Shown piece after piece: positions 24,055 through 32,315 of a DNA stretch of 64,000 nt. The notes beneath the pieces are model-generated. The model did no database searches and was not told where the DNA came from. It was given only the letters and a program-made list of their open reading frames with translations. Source of the DNA: Parundibacterium terreum (GTDB lineage: Bacteria > Pseudomonadota > Gammaproteobacteria > Burkholderiales > Burkholderiaceae_D); contig NZ_BMED01000001.1 in NCBI RefSeq assembly GCF_014636315.1, positions 434,316-498,315 on the forward strand, in the 5' to 3' direction. Position numbers and translations under genes: made by a program. How positions within the stretch are numbered: position 1 is the stretch's first letter; each line of letters starts with the position of its first letter.

Positions 24055-26448
24055 ATGCAAGGTCCGCAACGCACTCCCCAATTACGCAAGCTGCCACTGA
24101 TACTGGCCGGCCTCTTTATTACCTCCGTATCCAGCTTCGGCTCCGCCGCCTATGCGGCAACACTGCAAAGTGAAGTCCATAACAACCAGGGCCAGCCCTT
24201 GGCCAATACCCAGGTCAGGCTGTTGTCCGCCACCGGAACAGAGGTAGCGCAGACGCAGACCGACGGCAATGGCCGGGCAATATTCGCCAATATCGCCAGC
24301 GGACATTACATTGTCGAGGCAAAGACCGGCAATAGCGCCGCCAGCCGCAAGGAGGTAGATATTGCAGCGACAGATGCCAAGTTGGCATTGGTCGTTGATG
24401 CGGTTGCCACGGTTGAAGTGACTGCAGCCCATCTGAAAAGCGCCCGCGTAGAGCTATCTCCAAAAATCGGCACAACCGTATATTCGATAGACAAGCATAT
24501 GGTTGACATGCTGGGCCAGGGCGACAGCACGCCTTTCAATGAAGTCTTATTGCGCCTGCCGGGCGTGGCACAGGACTCCAAGGCTTCCGGCGGCCTGCAT
24601 GTGCGCGATGACCACGCCAACGTGCAGTACCGCATCAATGGCGTGCAACTGCCAGAAAGCATCACCGGCTTCGGCCAGTCCATCGATACCCGCCAGATCG
24701 ACGAAACCGACTTCGTGACCGGCGCGCTGCCGGCACAGTTCGGCCTGCGTACAGCCGGCATCGTGGATATCCAGACCAAGGAAGGCCATACTACTCCGGG
24801 AGGCCGCATCGGCATCCTGGCCGGCAGCAACAACTACTACAACCCCAGCGCCGAATTTTTCGGCACCAAGGGTGCTTTCAACTACTATTTATCCGGCAGC
24901 TTCCTATCCAATTCTTTGGGTATAGAAAACCCGACTCCGGGCCGCAGCGCCATTCATGACGATACAAAACAGACCAAGACCTTCGGCAATCTGTCTTATT
25001 TTGTTGATGACAATACCCGCCTGGGCATGATGTTCGGTACGTATAACGGCAAATTCCAGATTCCGAATAATCCCGGACAATCGCCGGCTTTCTCGCTGAC
25101 AGGCGTCAGTGATGCAGATGCAGGTACCAGCAGCCTGCCATCATCGCAATTGAATGAAAACCAGCGTGAAGTGAACCGTTTCCTGGTGCTGTCCTTCCAG
25201 AAAAACCTGGGCGACCTGAACTACCAGTTGTCCGCTTTTCACCAATACTCAGAACTGCACTTCACGCCGGATGCAACAGGTGATCTGGTCTACAACGGCG
25301 TCGCGTCGGATACGCTGCGCTCCAACTCATCCAATGGCGTGCAGGCTGATGTCAGCTATAAGCTGAATCCTTCGCATACAATGCGCACCGGCCTTGCCTA
25401 TACGCGCCAAGTGACGCATAGCGACAATACAGTGGGCGTATTCCCTACCGGCGACGATGGCACGCAAAGCTCGACTGATCCTTTCAGGATTGCCGACAAT
25501 TCCAGCAAGACCGGCAGCCAGTACAGCCTGTATGCGCAGGATGAATGGCATATCTCTACGCCGCTGACCCTGAACTACGGTGTGCGATTTGACCATGTTT
25601 CCGCCTATGTGAATGAGCAGCAGTGGAGCCCGCGCCTGAACCTGGCCTACAAGCTGAGCGACTCCACGGCATTGCATGCCGGCTATTCGCGCTACTTCAC
25701 TCCGCCACCGCAGGAACTGGCTTCACAGAAAAGCATCAACCTGTATGCAAACACCACCAATGCGCCGGCAATACCGAATTCCGACAATGTGAAATCGGAA
25801 CGCACGCATTATTTTGACGTCGGCCTCAGCCACAAGGTCAACGACAGATTGACACTGACTGCGGATGCCTATTACAAGAAAATCCGTAATATGCTGGATG
25901 AAGGCCAGTTCGGCCAGGCATTGATTTTGTCGCCATTTAACTACGACAAGGGCTATGCCAAGGGTCTGGAATTGTCGGCGGTGTACAACGACAAGAGCTG
26001 GGGCGGCTTCCTGAATGTAACTCTGCAAAAAGCACAGGCCAAAAATATCATTTCCGGCCAATCACTGTTTGATCCGGACGAACTGGCGTATATCTCCAAC
26101 CACTATATCTACGTGGACCACGACCAGACCTATTCCGTGTCCGGCGGCGCGCACTACCATTTTGGCGATTCACAAGTCAGTGCAGATTTCCTGTACGGCA
26201 GCGGTTTGCGTAAAACACCGGATGGCGGCGCGCCTAACTCTGCTTCTTTGGCAGCTTACACAACAGTCAATGCGGCATTTACGCATAACTGGAAAAAAAC
26301 GGCAGTCGGCGATGTGGAAGGACGTATTTCGCTGGTCAATCTGTTCGACAAGTCCTACCTGCTGCGTGACGGTTCCGGTGTCGGCGTAGGCGCTCCGCAA
26401 TATGGCGCGCGGCGTACCCTGTATGTGGGCATGTCCACCAGCTTCTAA
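24055..26448 (+). CDS. TonB-dependent receptor with N-terminal carboxypeptidase-regulatory-like domain
   Basis: A 797-residue outer-membrane receptor. Signal peptide to about residue 35 (GSAAYA-ATLQ), then a CarboxypepD_reg-like domain (QGQPLANTQVRLLSATG, about 43-110), a plug domain (about 135-240, with GVAQDSKASGGLHVRDDHANVQYRINGVQLP) and a 22-strand barrel ending in Phe (STSF), the usual C-terminal signal. It uses TonB energy to import a substrate. The DUF2946 gene upstream hints at a metal such as copper, but nothing in the protein proves it. AAAGG precedes the ATG. A terminator follows. Confidence 0.9.
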   Translation: MQGPQRTPQLRKLPLILAGLFITSVSSFGSAAYAATLQSEVHNNQGQPLANTQVRLLSATGTEVAQTQTDGNGRAIFANIASGHYIVEAKTGNSAASRKEVDIAATDAKLALVVDAVATVEVTAAHLKSARVELSPKIGTTVYSIDKHMVDMLGQGDSTPFNEVLLRLPGVAQDSKASGGLHVRDDHANVQYRINGVQLPESITGFGQSIDTRQIDETDFVTGALPAQFGLRTAGIVDIQTKEGHTTPGGRIGILAGSNNYYNPSAEFFGTKGAFNYYLSGSFLSNSLGIENPTPGRSAIHDDTKQTKTFGNLSYFVDDNTRLGMMFGTYNGKFQIPNNPGQSPAFSLTGVSDADAGTSSLPSSQLNENQREVNRFLVLSFQKNLGDLNYQLSAFHQYSELHFTPDATGDLVYNGVASDTLRSNSSNGVQADVSYKLNPSHTMRTGLAYTRQVTHSDNTVGVFPTGDDGTQSSTDPFRIADNSSKTGSQYSLYAQDEWHISTPLTLNYGVRFDHVSAYVNEQQWSPRLNLAYKLSDSTALHAGYSRYFTPPPQELASQKSINLYANTTNAPAIPNSDNVKSERTHYFDVGLSHKVNDRLTLTADAYYKKIRNMLDEGQFGQALILSPFNYDKGYAKGLELSAVYNDKSWGGFLNVTLQKAQAKNIISGQSLFDPDELAYISNHYIYVDHDQTYSVSGGAHYHFGDSQVSADFLYGSGLRKTPDGGAPNSASLAAYTTVNAAFTHNWKKTAVGDVEGRISLVNLFDKSYLLRDGSGVGVGAPQYGARRTLYVGMSTSF

Positions 26449-26476
26449 GCGATACCTGTTTTAGATGCTCTCCTGG

Positions 26477-26513
26477 CGTGGTGTGTGCGATGGCATGCAC
26501 CACGTTTTTTTTT
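26477..26513 (+). terminator. Rho-independent terminator of TonB receptor gene
   Basis: Twelve-pair stem starting CGTGGTG and ending CACCACG (two G-T pairs), GATG loop, then nine T. Confidence 0.9.
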
Positions 26514-26581
26514 GAGTGCGCTGCATTTGTATAAAGTGCACAAAGATATAATTCTGTTTCCTCAATCCGCCGGAGCCAAGA

Positions 26582-27382
26582 GTGGCAAAGATAATTTCCT
26601 TATTCAAAACAAGTGCGGCCTGTTCACTTGCCTTCTTATTGGGTGTTGGCATACAAGGCGATATCCAGGCTGCAGAAACTCCTGCAGTCCACACCAGCCT
26701 GGATATTTCCAAGGCGCCGGACGCCGCCGACTACGGGCGAAAAAGCCAGACACTGATTGAGGAATGGTACCCGCGCATCAATACCGCTCTTTTCGGCGAG
26801 GGGCATCCTCTGCCGTATGACACGATACAAATCATTTTCGAGCCCGTGCTGGGCATCGATGGCGCTGCCGCCTATGCCGACGGCGGCATCATCCACGTAT
26901 CGTCAAAATATATCCGCATCATGCCTGACGATTTCCGGGCCATGATGATCCATGAGCTGTCGCATGTGAACCAGAACTATCCGCCCTCTCCTTCCGAGAA
27001 TGCCGGCTGGCTGGTGGAGGGCATTGCGGATTATGTGCGGCACAAGTATTTTGAAAAAGATATCCAGCCGACTTTGAGACTGGATGCAGATGGAAAAATG
27101 CGCGGCTACACAAAAGCCGAGCCCTATTTCTATGCGCTGGAGCACGCCGGTGTCAGCCTGCAAGAACAAGGCTATCTGAAGGCCTATACAGTTGCATCCA
27201 CTTTCCTGTATTGGCTGGAGTCAAGAAAAGACAAGGACATCGTACGCAAACTGAATCTGGCGCTCAGCCGCGGCGAATACTCGGACAAACTGTTTGAAAC
27301 CTATTGCGGCGCGACACTGGACGGTCTGTGGAAAGAATTTGTCGAAGAATCGAAGGCGAGCCGGCCAAATCCTGTCGGCTGA
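26582..27382 (+). CDS. Secreted metallopeptidase-like basic secretory protein (BSP family)
   Basis: A 266-residue exported protein with a signal peptide (ACSLAFLLGVGIQGDIQA-AE). It carries the zinc motif IHELSHVNQ (HExxH, about residues 122-126) and, 20 residues later, WLVEGIADYVR with a third ligand candidate Glu/Asp. This combination and the TLIEEWYPRINTALFG start match the plant-type basic secretory protein/peptidase family. It begins at GTG 26582 and has its own promoter region after the receptor's terminator. Substrate unknown. Confidence 0.85.
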   Translation: MAKIISLFKTSAACSLAFLLGVGIQGDIQAAETPAVHTSLDISKAPDAADYGRKSQTLIEEWYPRINTALFGEGHPLPYDTIQIIFEPVLGIDGAAAYADGGIIHVSSKYIRIMPDDFRAMMIHELSHVNQNYPPSPSENAGWLVEGIADYVRHKYFEKDIQPTLRLDADGKMRGYTKAEPYFYALEHAGVSLQEQGYLKAYTVASTFLYWLESRKDKDIVRKLNLALSRGEYSDKLFETYCGATLDGLWKEFVEESKASRPNPVG

Positions 27383-27433
27383 AGTCACGCTGTAGCGGCT
27401 GGAATATTTAGCTTGAATAGCCGGCTTGAATAT

Positions 27434-27667
27434 CTACCTGCTGCTACAGATAGTGCTTTCAAAAGCAGCAGAACCGGTGCTTCCTGCCACGCCGAGTTGC
27501 CGCCAGATATAATGGCCGACCTCGGCAATATGCTCGCGATGCGCATACGCCATCGCACCAGCGCCAATAATTTCAAGTACCATAAAGGCCAGCAGCAGCC
27601 TGCGAGGCATATGCACTCCCAGGCAACGTCCACCAACCAGGGCCAATCCGGCCACGCAGCAACTCAT
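27434..27667 (-). CDS. Small membrane protein at end of Sco1 operon
   Basis: A 77-residue protein with two hydrophobic segments (residues 2-17 and about 25-43) and a polar C-terminus. A perfect GGAGG ribosome site lies five bases before the ATG, and it starts 18 bases after the Sco1 gene on the same strand, so it is most likely real and co-transcribed. Its N-terminus has a Cys pair (MSCC). I do not recognise it. Confidence 0.6.
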   Translation of the reverse strand: MSCCVAGLALVGGRCLGVHMPRRLLLAFMVLEIIGAGAMAYAHREHIAEVGHYIWRQLGVAGSTGSAAFESTICSSR

Positions 27668-27685
27668 GATCGCCTCCCAAACTAA

Positions 27686-28276
27686 TCAGGCATATTGCAG
27701 ATGCGAGATATGCACGTGCAGCCTGGTCGCCAGCTCATGCGCCGTCATCGCATCATTGAAATGGCTGAGATAGGCACCGTCAGGGCCCAGCAGATAAGTC
27801 AGCGCAGTATGCGGCACCACGTAGCCATCGTCGGCATCCTCGTCTTCCGCCCGTTTGGCAAATACCTTGAATTTTTGTTTGACGGATTCAATTTGCTCCA
27901 GGCTGCCGGTCAGGCCGGTAATGCGCGGATACCGGCTCAAAAAATCCTTCATCACCGGGGGCGTATCGCGCTCCGGATCAACGCTGATATACAAGGCATG
28001 CAGATGGCTGGCCTCATCGCGCAGCAAATCAAGCGCCTCGCTGATCCGGGACAAGGCCCGTGGGCATACCTGCCTGCAATGCGTGAAGCCGAAGAAGATC
28101 AGTGTCAGTCGCCCCTTGTAATTATCTTGCGTAACCGTATTCCCATGATGGTCGGTCAGGCTGAATCCACCACCGATGGCGACATACCGCACCGCCGCCT
28201 TTGCCTGCTCTGGCTCAGCATGGGATTGATGATGGCAACAGGATTTTGCTGCATTCATTGCTGTGGCTGTGTTCAT
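27686..28276 (-). CDS. SCO1/SenC/PrrC-family copper-binding protein
   Basis: A 196-residue thioredoxin-fold protein of the Sco family, which delivers copper to cytochrome oxidase CuA sites or acts in thiol redox control. The copper motif is HCRQVCPRAL (CxxxCP, about residues 70-79), with the distant His in YVVPHTALTYLLGPDG (about 163). The family's usual N-terminal membrane anchor is not obvious; instead there is a SCCHHQSHAEPEQ His/Cys-rich start. ATG 28276 has a GGGAG site seven bases upstream and begins four bases after the stop of the linalool-dehydratase-like gene, so the two are translationally coupled. Confidence 0.85.
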   Translation of the reverse strand: MNTATAMNAAKSCCHHQSHAEPEQAKAAVRYVAIGGGFSLTDHHGNTVTQDNYKGRLTLIFFGFTHCRQVCPRALSRISEALDLLRDEASHLHALYISVDPERDTPPVMKDFLSRYPRITGLTGSLEQIESVKQKFKVFAKRAEDEDADDGYVVPHTALTYLLGPDGAYLSHFNDAMTAHELATRLHVHISHLQYA

Positions 28277-28280
28277 GCTC

Positions 28281-29927
28281 TTACTCCCAGTGTATGCGCA
28301 GTTCACTGTAATCCAGCACCGTGCAGTGAATGATTAATTGATCGCCTCGCTGTTCAATGACCGTATCGCCGGTGGCAACGGCATCGCTGCTGGCCTTCAG
28401 CACGCCGTCACGCCATAGGCTCCAGGCTTTCCCCACGGGAGCATTACTGATTGTCAGGTGCGCCAGCGTCGGAACCGGCCTGCGGCCGCCTACCGTCAGC
28501 AGCAAGCCCCGCTCCGGGTCATATACGGCGCGCTTCACGTTAAGGCGCGGCTGCATATCCGTCATCGCGGGCTGCGCAAAGTGCTGCTCGTCAAAAGGCT
28601 GGCGATACAGATGCATCAGGCCGCCGGGCACGTTCAGCCTGGCATAGGCCAGCAAGGTATTGCCGGTCAGCGGATCCATATAGATCATATTGCCGTCGCC
28701 GTCCCATGATGCATCCTGGCGCGGGTAATACAGGCCACCCTTTTCCCACGTTGGCTCCATGCAGGCGTCGGCATGGGCCAGCAGCCCTTGCAAGGTCTCT
28801 TCGTCTCCCAGCTCTGAAGCCCACATCGCTGCATAACCGAACTCCGGCGCTGTCCAGCGATAGGCGGTATCTTGTAGTGCGACGGGTACTCCACTATCCG
28901 CCGCAGCGCGCCTTGCCGCCACGACGGTAGGTGCCAGCAGTGATACGCGCCCATCGGCATGCCGGTGAAACCATTCCGCAGATTGCCGAGGGTACTGCGA
29001 GCGCACCAGATCCGGGTTCCAGGCGTGCATTGCCGCTCCCAGCCAGGCATCCGAACTGGCACGGCCTACAGAAAAGAAATTATCCTGCTGCATGCGCCAG
29101 AAATAATAAAAATGGCCATCCTTGTCCAGCATGCCCTTTCTGGTCCAGGCGTCCTTGTAGCTGCTGGTTGCCTCTTCTGAAATCGCACTACCGTGACGCA
29201 GATCATGGAAGCGGAAACCCAGCATCGGATACTGGTTGCAAATCAGGAACACGCAATTCGGCTCGCAGGGCACGCCCAGCCAGCCGCTCTCCACCATCTG
29301 CCAATAGATCACGTCGTTCAGCTTTTGGAAATCATATTCAAACTTCTGCGGCCCCATGCCCCAGAAAATGGGCGCATGGGTAAATGTCAGCGCACCCGGC
29401 TGCGCATAGCGGTCATCATTGAACAGCACTGCATACATGCCTGCCATCGCATGCAGGTGCCCGCTGTACATGATGTTTTCTTTGACTACCGGATCTATCC
29501 AGGGATCGCGCAGTGCGGCCAAGTCCGGGTTGATGAATTTGCCGGACTGGCTGGTATCTTTCCAGTATCCCCACACATCCCGCCTGAGCATCTTGCGCAT
29601 CAGGGAATCGAACACAGGCTGGAACACGCAGGGTGCCGCCGGCAGGCGGTGCAGATGGGCGAGTCCCAGCGTGTAGGCTGCCATTGCCAGTTGATAGCGA
29701 TAAGAGTCCAGCCATTCCTGCCCCGGGTCTGCATTGCCCATGTGCGACCAGTCGCCGTCGGGCTGGGTAGCAAGATTCTCTATATGCCGCAGATGTCCTA
29801 TTTGCAGGTCGTCCAGGCCATTGACAGCATAACTTCCGGGAATGAGCTGAGTATCGGCCTGGGTATCGACCGTAGCAAACGCTGCCGGGTTTAGGCCGGG
29901 TGGGGGGATGAGTTCTGTTGTTGTCAT
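28281..29927 (-). CDS. Linalool dehydratase/isomerase-like protein
   Basis: A 548-residue protein resembling the linalool dehydratase/isomerase (Ldi) superfamily, an alpha/alpha-barrel fold first known from Castellaniella, where it interconverts myrcene, linalool and geraniol. Recognisable segments are EWLDSYRYQLAMAAY (the Asp and Tyr acid/base region), ENIMYSGHLHAMAGMY, then WLGVPCEPNCVFLICNQYPMLGFR with three Cys, of which two form the active-site pair in Ldi. It is about 150 residues longer than Ldi, with an added C-terminal part, and lacks a signal peptide. Start ATG 29927 has GGAGAC upstream. Whether it acts on terpenes is not known. Confidence 0.75.
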   Translation of the reverse strand: MTTTELIPPPGLNPAAFATVDTQADTQLIPGSYAVNGLDDLQIGHLRHIENLATQPDGDWSHMGNADPGQEWLDSYRYQLAMAAYTLGLAHLHRLPAAPCVFQPVFDSLMRKMLRRDVWGYWKDTSQSGKFINPDLAALRDPWIDPVVKENIMYSGHLHAMAGMYAVLFNDDRYAQPGALTFTHAPIFWGMGPQKFEYDFQKLNDVIYWQMVESGWLGVPCEPNCVFLICNQYPMLGFRFHDLRHGSAISEEATSSYKDAWTRKGMLDKDGHFYYFWRMQQDNFFSVGRASSDAWLGAAMHAWNPDLVRSQYPRQSAEWFHRHADGRVSLLAPTVVAARRAAADSGVPVALQDTAYRWTAPEFGYAAMWASELGDEETLQGLLAHADACMEPTWEKGGLYYPRQDASWDGDGNMIYMDPLTGNTLLAYARLNVPGGLMHLYRQPFDEQHFAQPAMTDMQPRLNVKRAVYDPERGLLLTVGGRRPVPTLAHLTISNAPVGKAWSLWRDGVLKASSDAVATGDTVIEQRGDQLIIHCTVLDYSELRIHWE

Positions 29928-30037
29928 GCTTTGTCTCCGCAGGAAATACAGTCGCCATGCCTGGGCTCGCACCCCGCATGCCGATCCAATTCCGGTTTTT
30001 ATTTTTATGATTGCCGGCTCGTTTTATCCAATATAAC

Positions 30038-30049
30038 TGAACACGTTCA
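30038..30049. promoter_or_regulatory. Candidate TetR operator
   Basis: TGAAC-AC-GTTCA palindrome (extended half-site AASTGAAC with one mismatch) midway between the divergent Ldi-like operon and the TetR gene. A TATAAT -10 for the TetR gene lies at 30100-30105. Confidence 0.55.
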
Positions 30050-30132
30050 CTTAATCAAGTAAGGGTTTTCAACAAGCTGGCATCCGGGCTTGCCTGACGT
30101 ATAATTAATTTTTATCTGGATTTAAAGCAATA

Positions 30133-30786
30133 ATGGAAAAACAGACAGCCCGTACTGACCGCAGCCGGGCCCGCGCCACAGAAGACAAGGAAAAAGTCCG
30201 CGAGGCCATAGTGAGTGCAGGCCGTCAGCTATTTGCAACCGAAGATCCGGCCACAGTTTCCCTGCGCCGTATCGCCACCTTCGCCGGCTATTCTCCTGCC
30301 ACCATCTACAACTATTTCGACGACTACCGTGCGCTATACACTGCGGTGCGCGCACATGAAATGGAGCTGGCAACCAAGCGCTTCGAGCGCATTGCCGCGC
30401 GCACCAAGGACCCTGAAGACCGGGTCCGCAAGTTGTTCCTGGGGACAGCGCAATACTGGCTGAAGCATCTGGATGACTTTGACCTGGTATTTGCGTTGCC
30501 GGTAAAAAAAGCATCGGTGCTAACTAACGAAAACAAGCCTTTCGGACAATCGCCGACAGTGACCAGGGCACTGAAGGTTTACTATGGCGCAATGCATGCC
30601 TACTTCGACAGCCTGCCGCGCCACCCCATACCTGCCCGGCTTGCTGCAGACACGCTGCTGGCAGCAGTGCACGGCATCATCTCCTTCCCTCGCATGACCC
30701 GCACCATGGTATGGTCGGACATGGAAACAATGGCAAAGAACGTGATTGACGGCATGCTGCACCAGTGGAGTTCAGTTTCCAAATGA
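30133..30786 (+). CDS. TetR-family transcriptional regulator
   Basis: A 217-residue TetR protein with an extended basic N-terminus (MEKQTARTDRSRARATEDKEK), then the HTH (VSLRRIATFAGYSPATIYNYFDDYRALYTAVR, about residues 45-76) and a helical C-terminal domain. It is divergent from the Ldi-like/Sco1 operon and probably controls it. Its stop overlaps the start of a HAD phosphatase gene (ATGA), so it may regulate that gene too, in one autoregulated transcript. Confidence 0.9.
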   Translation: MEKQTARTDRSRARATEDKEKVREAIVSAGRQLFATEDPATVSLRRIATFAGYSPATIYNYFDDYRALYTAVRAHEMELATKRFERIAARTKDPEDRVRKLFLGTAQYWLKHLDDFDLVFALPVKKASVLTNENKPFGQSPTVTRALKVYYGAMHAYFDSLPRHPIPARLAADTLLAAVHGIISFPRMTRTMVWSDMETMAKNVIDGMLHQWSSVSK

Positions 30787-31496
30787 ATGCATCGGATACC
30801 GATTTGAAGACCAGCGACGCAGGCAGCCTCAGCCCCGCCCCATCTGGAATAGCTGGAAAATATGGAGCCTTGCTGTTCGATATGGATGGCACCCTGCTCA
30901 GTTCCATCAAGGCTGCGGAACGCATCTGGGGTGCGTGGGCTGCACGTCAGGGACTGGATGTTGATGCGTTTCTCAAAACCATACACGGCGCGCGCGCAAT
31001 TGACACCATCCGGCAACTGGCGCTGCCGGGAATTGATGCGGAACGGGAGGCGCAGGAAATTACACGTGCAGAAATTGCCGATATCGATGGAGTTGTCGAA
31101 ATACCTGGCGCCATCCGCTTCTTGCTGTCCCTGCCATCGGATAAATGGGCGATTGTGACCTCTGCGCCAAAAGCGCTGGCGATGCGGCGCCTGCAGGCTG
31201 CCGGCATTCCGCTACCTGCGGTGCTGATCACATCCGAAGATGTAGAAAGAGGCAAACCCCAGCCGGACTGCTATCTGCTGGCAGCCCAAAAGCTGGGCGT
31301 CTCTTCGAATGATTGTTTGATATTTGAAGATGCTGCTGCCGGCATTGCTGCGGGCGAGACCGCCGGCGCTACAGTAGTGGTAGTCACATCAACCCATGAG
31401 CATAAAATCGAGACGACACACGCCACGATATGCAATTACGAAGAACTGTTTGCCGAGGTGGATGCAAACGGCCTGATGCACATCAAGGCACATTAA
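30783..31496 (+). CDS. HAD-superfamily phosphatase (sugar-phosphatase/beta-PGM-like)
   Basis: A 237-residue HAD hydrolase. Motif I is LLFDMDGTLLSS (about residues 28-39), motif II is the Ser in IVTSAPKAL (about 125), motif III is the Lys of RGKPQPDCYL (about 156-165), and motif IV is LIFEDAAAGIAAG (about 178-190). The cap and motif pattern resembles phosphatases of small sugar or glycerol phosphates. The polar N-terminal extension of about 25 residues is unusual. It overlaps the TetR stop by four bases. Confidence 0.85.
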   Translation: MNASDTDLKTSDAGSLSPAPSGIAGKYGALLFDMDGTLLSSIKAAERIWGAWAARQGLDVDAFLKTIHGARAIDTIRQLALPGIDAEREAQEITRAEIADIDGVVEIPGAIRFLLSLPSDKWAIVTSAPKALAMRRLQAAGIPLPAVLITSEDVERGKPQPDCYLLAAQKLGVSSNDCLIFEDAAAGIAAGETAGATVVVVTSTHEHKIETTHATICNYEELFAEVDANGLMHIKAH

Positions 31497-31549
31497 AGCG
31501 CACCACTAAGCCGCGCCAAAATTCACCTGGCCTGCGGCATAGGCTTGCA

Positions 31550-32125
31550 TCAGGCATCCAGCCATTCCCACAGCATATCCCAATCGTTAGGCTGGAATGT
31601 TCCTTCCCTGCGCAGCAGGATATGCCGTTTCCTGTCCAGTACAAAGTGGGTAGGCTGCTTCGCTATTGTGCCGAAACTATCTTTGTGTCCCGGCGCATTG
31701 CGCCACAATATAGGAAAGCGCTGCTCTTTCGGCACTGTGACAGACACGATCTGATTGTAGGCATCAAAATCGGCCTTGTTCTGATCCATGCTGATGCCAA
31801 GCAGGATGAAATTGCGTTTGACATTGCGCACATAAAACTCACGCATCAATTTCAGGTCGTGGTTGCACAGGTTGCAGCCTGCAGTGAAAAAGCTGACCAG
31901 GACAGTCTGCTTGGGGAAATCGGTCAACGCCAGCTTCTTGCCATTGGCATCGACACCACTCAGGCTATGCTCCAGCAATTCCAGTTCTGTCTGCGGCGCA
32001 CTGGCAGAGGAAGAAACGGAAGAAGCAGAAGAAGCCGGCGCTTGCGCTTGCGAAGAACCCAATACTCCCAGACCTCCCAGGCACAAGCCTCCGGCCGCAA
32101 GCTGCAGGAACTGTCGCTTCTTCAT
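31550..32125 (-). CDS. TlpA/redoxin-like thioredoxin-fold protein (exported)
   Basis: A 191-residue exported protein. The N-terminus MKKRQFLQLAAGGLCLGGLGVL resembles a KR-type Tat or Sec signal, followed by a Ser/Ala-rich linker. The thioredoxin fold carries the active site FFTAGCNLCNHDLKL (CxxC, about residues 80-90), and FVLDRKRHILLRREG near residue 160 is the cis-Pro and beta region. It may be a periplasmic disulfide reductase or a peroxiredoxin-like protein. It is a single gene, convergent with the HAD gene. Confidence 0.78.
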   Translation of the reverse strand: MKKRQFLQLAAGGLCLGGLGVLGSSQAQAPASSASSVSSSASAPQTELELLEHSLSGVDANGKKLALTDFPKQTVLVSFFTAGCNLCNHDLKLMREFYVRNVKRNFILLGISMDQNKADFDAYNQIVSVTVPKEQRFPILWRNAPGHKDSFGTIAKQPTHFVLDRKRHILLRREGTFQPNDWDMLWEWLDA

Positions 32126-32315
32126 ATTTCTCCCTCGTGATTTCGTTCAAATGTGCCGCGCCCCTGCACGCGGCATGCCTCAGCAAGCTTTATCAGCACC
32201 GATCCTTGCTGCGGATACAAGCTTGGTCGGCGGCAATTGCAATAAACTTACATGGCTTGCGCATTTTAAACGAGCTTGCGGCAAAACTTAAAGCGCGGGG
32301 AGCGCATCAGACCTG

